From NCBI RefSeq assembly GCF_036178845.1, contig NZ_CP108070.1, positions 7,998,001-8,062,000 of the forward strand: DNA of 64,000 bases. Direction: 5' to 3'. How positions within the stretch are numbered: position 1 is the stretch's first letter; each line of letters opens with the position of its first letter. The notes under the pieces are model-generated. The model did no database searches. It had not been told where the DNA came from and saw nothing but the letters and a program-made list of their open reading frames with translations. The translations under genes and the position numbers were made by a program. Source of the DNA: Streptomyces sp. NBC_00271. GTDB lineage: Bacteria; Actinomycetota; Actinomycetes; Streptomycetales; Streptomycetaceae. Of the stretch, positions 62,655 to 64,000 are shown piece after piece.

Positions 62655-62701
62655 AAGACGTACTGCCCCGGCTCAATCCCCGAGCCGGGGCAGTACGTCT
62701 T
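62655..62701. terminator. Bidirectional terminator overlapping the LLM gene end
   Basis: A perfect 20-bp stem (62655-62674 with 62682-62701; arm AAGACGTACTGCCCC) has a 7-nt loop. The right arm and loop code for the last residues of the convergent oxidoreductase, whose stop is at 62673. Confidence 0.9.
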
Positions 62702-63644
62702 CGCAGAACAGGTGCAGGCTGCGCCAGCCCTCGTCGATCGGCATCCCGCCGGACAGCGGGTGCAGCACATGGTTGTCGAGACCCTGCGCCACGCACTGGT
62801 CGGGGGTCAGGATCCGGTACACGCCCTCCGCGCGCAGTTCCTCGACCGTCGTGGCAGCCGACTTCACCGCCGAGCGGATGTCACCGGACTGCCAGGAGGC
62901 GTACGTCCGTGCCTCGTGCAGGAAGTGCCCGCCGTACTCGGCCCACGCCCGGTCCGGGTCCTCGGCGATGTGCAGCAGCGGGGTCTCGGCGGCGGGCATC
63001 ATGGTCCAGCCCTCGGTGCCGTACTCGACGAGCCGCTCCTTGTAGTACGCCTCCAGCTCGGGGAGGTGCGCGCTGGGGAAGAAGGGGAGCCCGAGCCGAG
63101 CGGCGCGCCGGGCCGCGGCCCTGGACGAGCCGCCGACCAGCAGCAGCGGGTGCGGGTCGGAGAACGGGCGCGGTGTGACCCGTACCGTACGGTCACGGTA
63201 GGTGAACTCCTCGCCGGTCCACGCCTTCAGCACGGTCTCCAGGAGCTCGTCCTGGAGTGCCCCGCGCCGCTTCCAGTCGACGTCGAAGAGGGCGTACTCC
63301 TCGGGCCGGTAGCCGATGCCGGCGACGGTGACGAGGCGGCCGCCGCTGAGCAGGTCGAGTACGGCGATGTCCTCGGCGAGGCGCAGTGGATCGTGCAGCG
63401 GGCCGATGACCGCGGAGACGGTGACCGCGAGGTGCCGGGTCGCTCCGAAGACCGCGCCCGCGAACGCGAACGGCGAGGGCAGCCAGTTGTTGGCGACGCC
63501 GTGGTGTTCCTCGGTCTGCACGGTGGTGATGCCGCGGTCGTCGGCGTAGGCGGACATCTCGATGGCCGCCTTGTAGCGGGCGCTCAGCGAGGCGGGGGTG
63601 GCGGCGGGGTCGACGAGGTTGAAGCGCACGACGGTTACGGGCAT
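62673..63644 (-). CDS. LLM-class (luciferase-like) flavin oxidoreductase
   Basis: This 323-residue TIM-barrel monooxygenase has TVQTEEHHGVANNWLPSPF, DIAVLDLLSGGRLVTVAGIG and YRPEEYALFD of the bacterial-luciferase family. It uses FMNH2 or F420H2 with an unknown substrate; the cofC gene at 26239 shows that the host makes F420. ATG 63644 follows a GGGGGG run. It is just downstream of the transporter gene on the same strand, with a 45-nt gap. Confidence 0.9.
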   Translation of the reverse strand: MPVTVVRFNLVDPAATPASLSARYKAAIEMSAYADDRGITTVQTEEHHGVANNWLPSPFAFAGAVFGATRHLAVTVSAVIGPLHDPLRLAEDIAVLDLLSGGRLVTVAGIGYRPEEYALFDVDWKRRGALQDELLETVLKAWTGEEFTYRDRTVRVTPRPFSDPHPLLLVGGSSRAAARRAARLGLPFFPSAHLPELEAYYKERLVEYGTEGWTMMPAAETPLLHIAEDPDRAWAEYGGHFLHEARTYASWQSGDIRSAVKSAATTVEELRAEGVYRILTPDQCVAQGLDNHVLHPLSGGMPIDEGWRSLHLFCEDVLPRLGD

Positions 63645-63689
63645 GGAAGCCCCCCTTCGGTGTGGAGGGGGACGGTAGCTGACGGTTCG

Positions 63690-64000
63690 TCAGACAGCCA
63701 TAGTCGCGGACCCTTTCGCGGGCTGCGCCACGGGCGCCACCGCGGGCTTCGGCAGCACCGCGTACAGCAGGAAGGAGACCGCGACGGTCGCCACCCAGCC
63801 GAGGCCGTACCCGCCGACGGGGTTGTTCGACGCCAGCGGACCGGTGAACCAGTCGGACGTGCTGAACAGCAGGCCCGAGCGCCCACGCGGCGACCGCGTC
63901 CGGGCTGAAGCCGCCCCGGTACCAGTAGGCGCTGGTGCGCGTGGTGTCGAGCAGGGCCCCGGCGTCGTACTCCTCGCGGCGCGGCATGTCCGCGCCGAAG
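63690..64000 (-). pseudogene. NCS1-type nucleobase/cation symporter, C-terminal part with frameshift
   Basis: The visible end reads FGADMPRREEYDAGALLDTT, then RTSAYWYRGGFSPDAVAAWA and LG in one frame. It continues only in another frame as LLFSTSDWFTGPLASNNPVG, GYGLGWVATVAVSFLLYAVL and PKPAVAPVAQPAKG to a stop at 63690. This is the C-terminus of an NCS1 (purine/cytosine/allantoin-type) permease. The shift is one extra base in the CCC run at 63874-63876. It is either a broken gene or a base-call error. The 5' part is beyond the window. Confidence 0.75.

Overview
The window is chromosomal DNA of an actinomycete, almost certainly a Streptomyces. GC is very high, with third codon positions almost all G or C. 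GTG starts are common. There are two complete conservons, a HupS-type HU protein with a long Lys/Ala tail, an NdgR-leuCD module and AfsR/SARP architecture. The gene order follows, from memory, the central S. coelicolor block around SCO5534 to SCO5580 (accB-accE, two conservons, gltX, Glu/Gln tRNAs, ndgR-leuC-leuD, hupS, cofC, plsC-gpsA, ddl, thiL, rpmB, a FakA-like gene, recG-rsmD-coaD, a SepIVA-like gene, DUF177-rpmF-rnc-mutM, acyP, smc, glcP). That parallel is recalled and was not computed.

Layout. 1-2760: the start of a yceI-like gene, then the acyl-CoA carboxylase genes accB and accE, closed by a perfect 20-bp terminator. 2869-13353: two tandem conservons on the minus strand, each cvnA-cvnB-cvnC-cvnD (sensor-kinase-like protein, Roadblock protein, DUF742 protein, Ras-like GTPase). 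A 62-codon gene with a duplicated ANPRRT motif lies divergently upstream of the distal conservon. 14528-20580: an FAH-family hydrolase coupled to gltX, a secreted protein with a FlgD-like domain, a HAD phosphatase, and a five-gene tRNA array (Gln-Glu-Glu-Gln-Glu) beside gltX. 20669-25851: a MerR regulator, ndgR divergent from leuC-leuD, and hupS. 25943-32118: housekeeping genes for F420 (cofC), phospholipid (plsC-gpsA), cell wall (ddl) and thiamine diphosphate (thiL). 

32131-36547 holds a PHBH-fold monooxygenase and a 1025-residue AfsR-like regulator between thiL and rpmB. 39116-44028 holds an HSP90-family chaperone translationally coupled to a 1025-residue TPR protein, between the FakA-like gene and recG. 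Both look like accessory insertions into a conserved backbone. 44195-51651 is the conserved recG to mutM run. 51641-52764 is a divergent HxlR regulator and flavodoxin-fold gene sharing a perfect palindrome. 53001-54943 is a lower-GC degraded island with an integrase remnant, flanked by an 11-bp direct repeat. 54942-64000 carries a CAP-domain protein, acylphosphatase, smc with an enlarged hinge, the glucose permease glcP, a luciferase-like oxidoreductase and an NCS1 transporter with an apparent frameshift.

Candidates for something less described are the HSP90-TPR pair, the small repeated-motif peptide facing the conservon, a degenerate hexamer repeat found both inside the SARP coding sequence and just after the flavodoxin gene, and the unusual start of the DUF177 gene. 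I do not see a CRISPR array, rRNA operon, intact insertion sequence or biosynthetic gene cluster.
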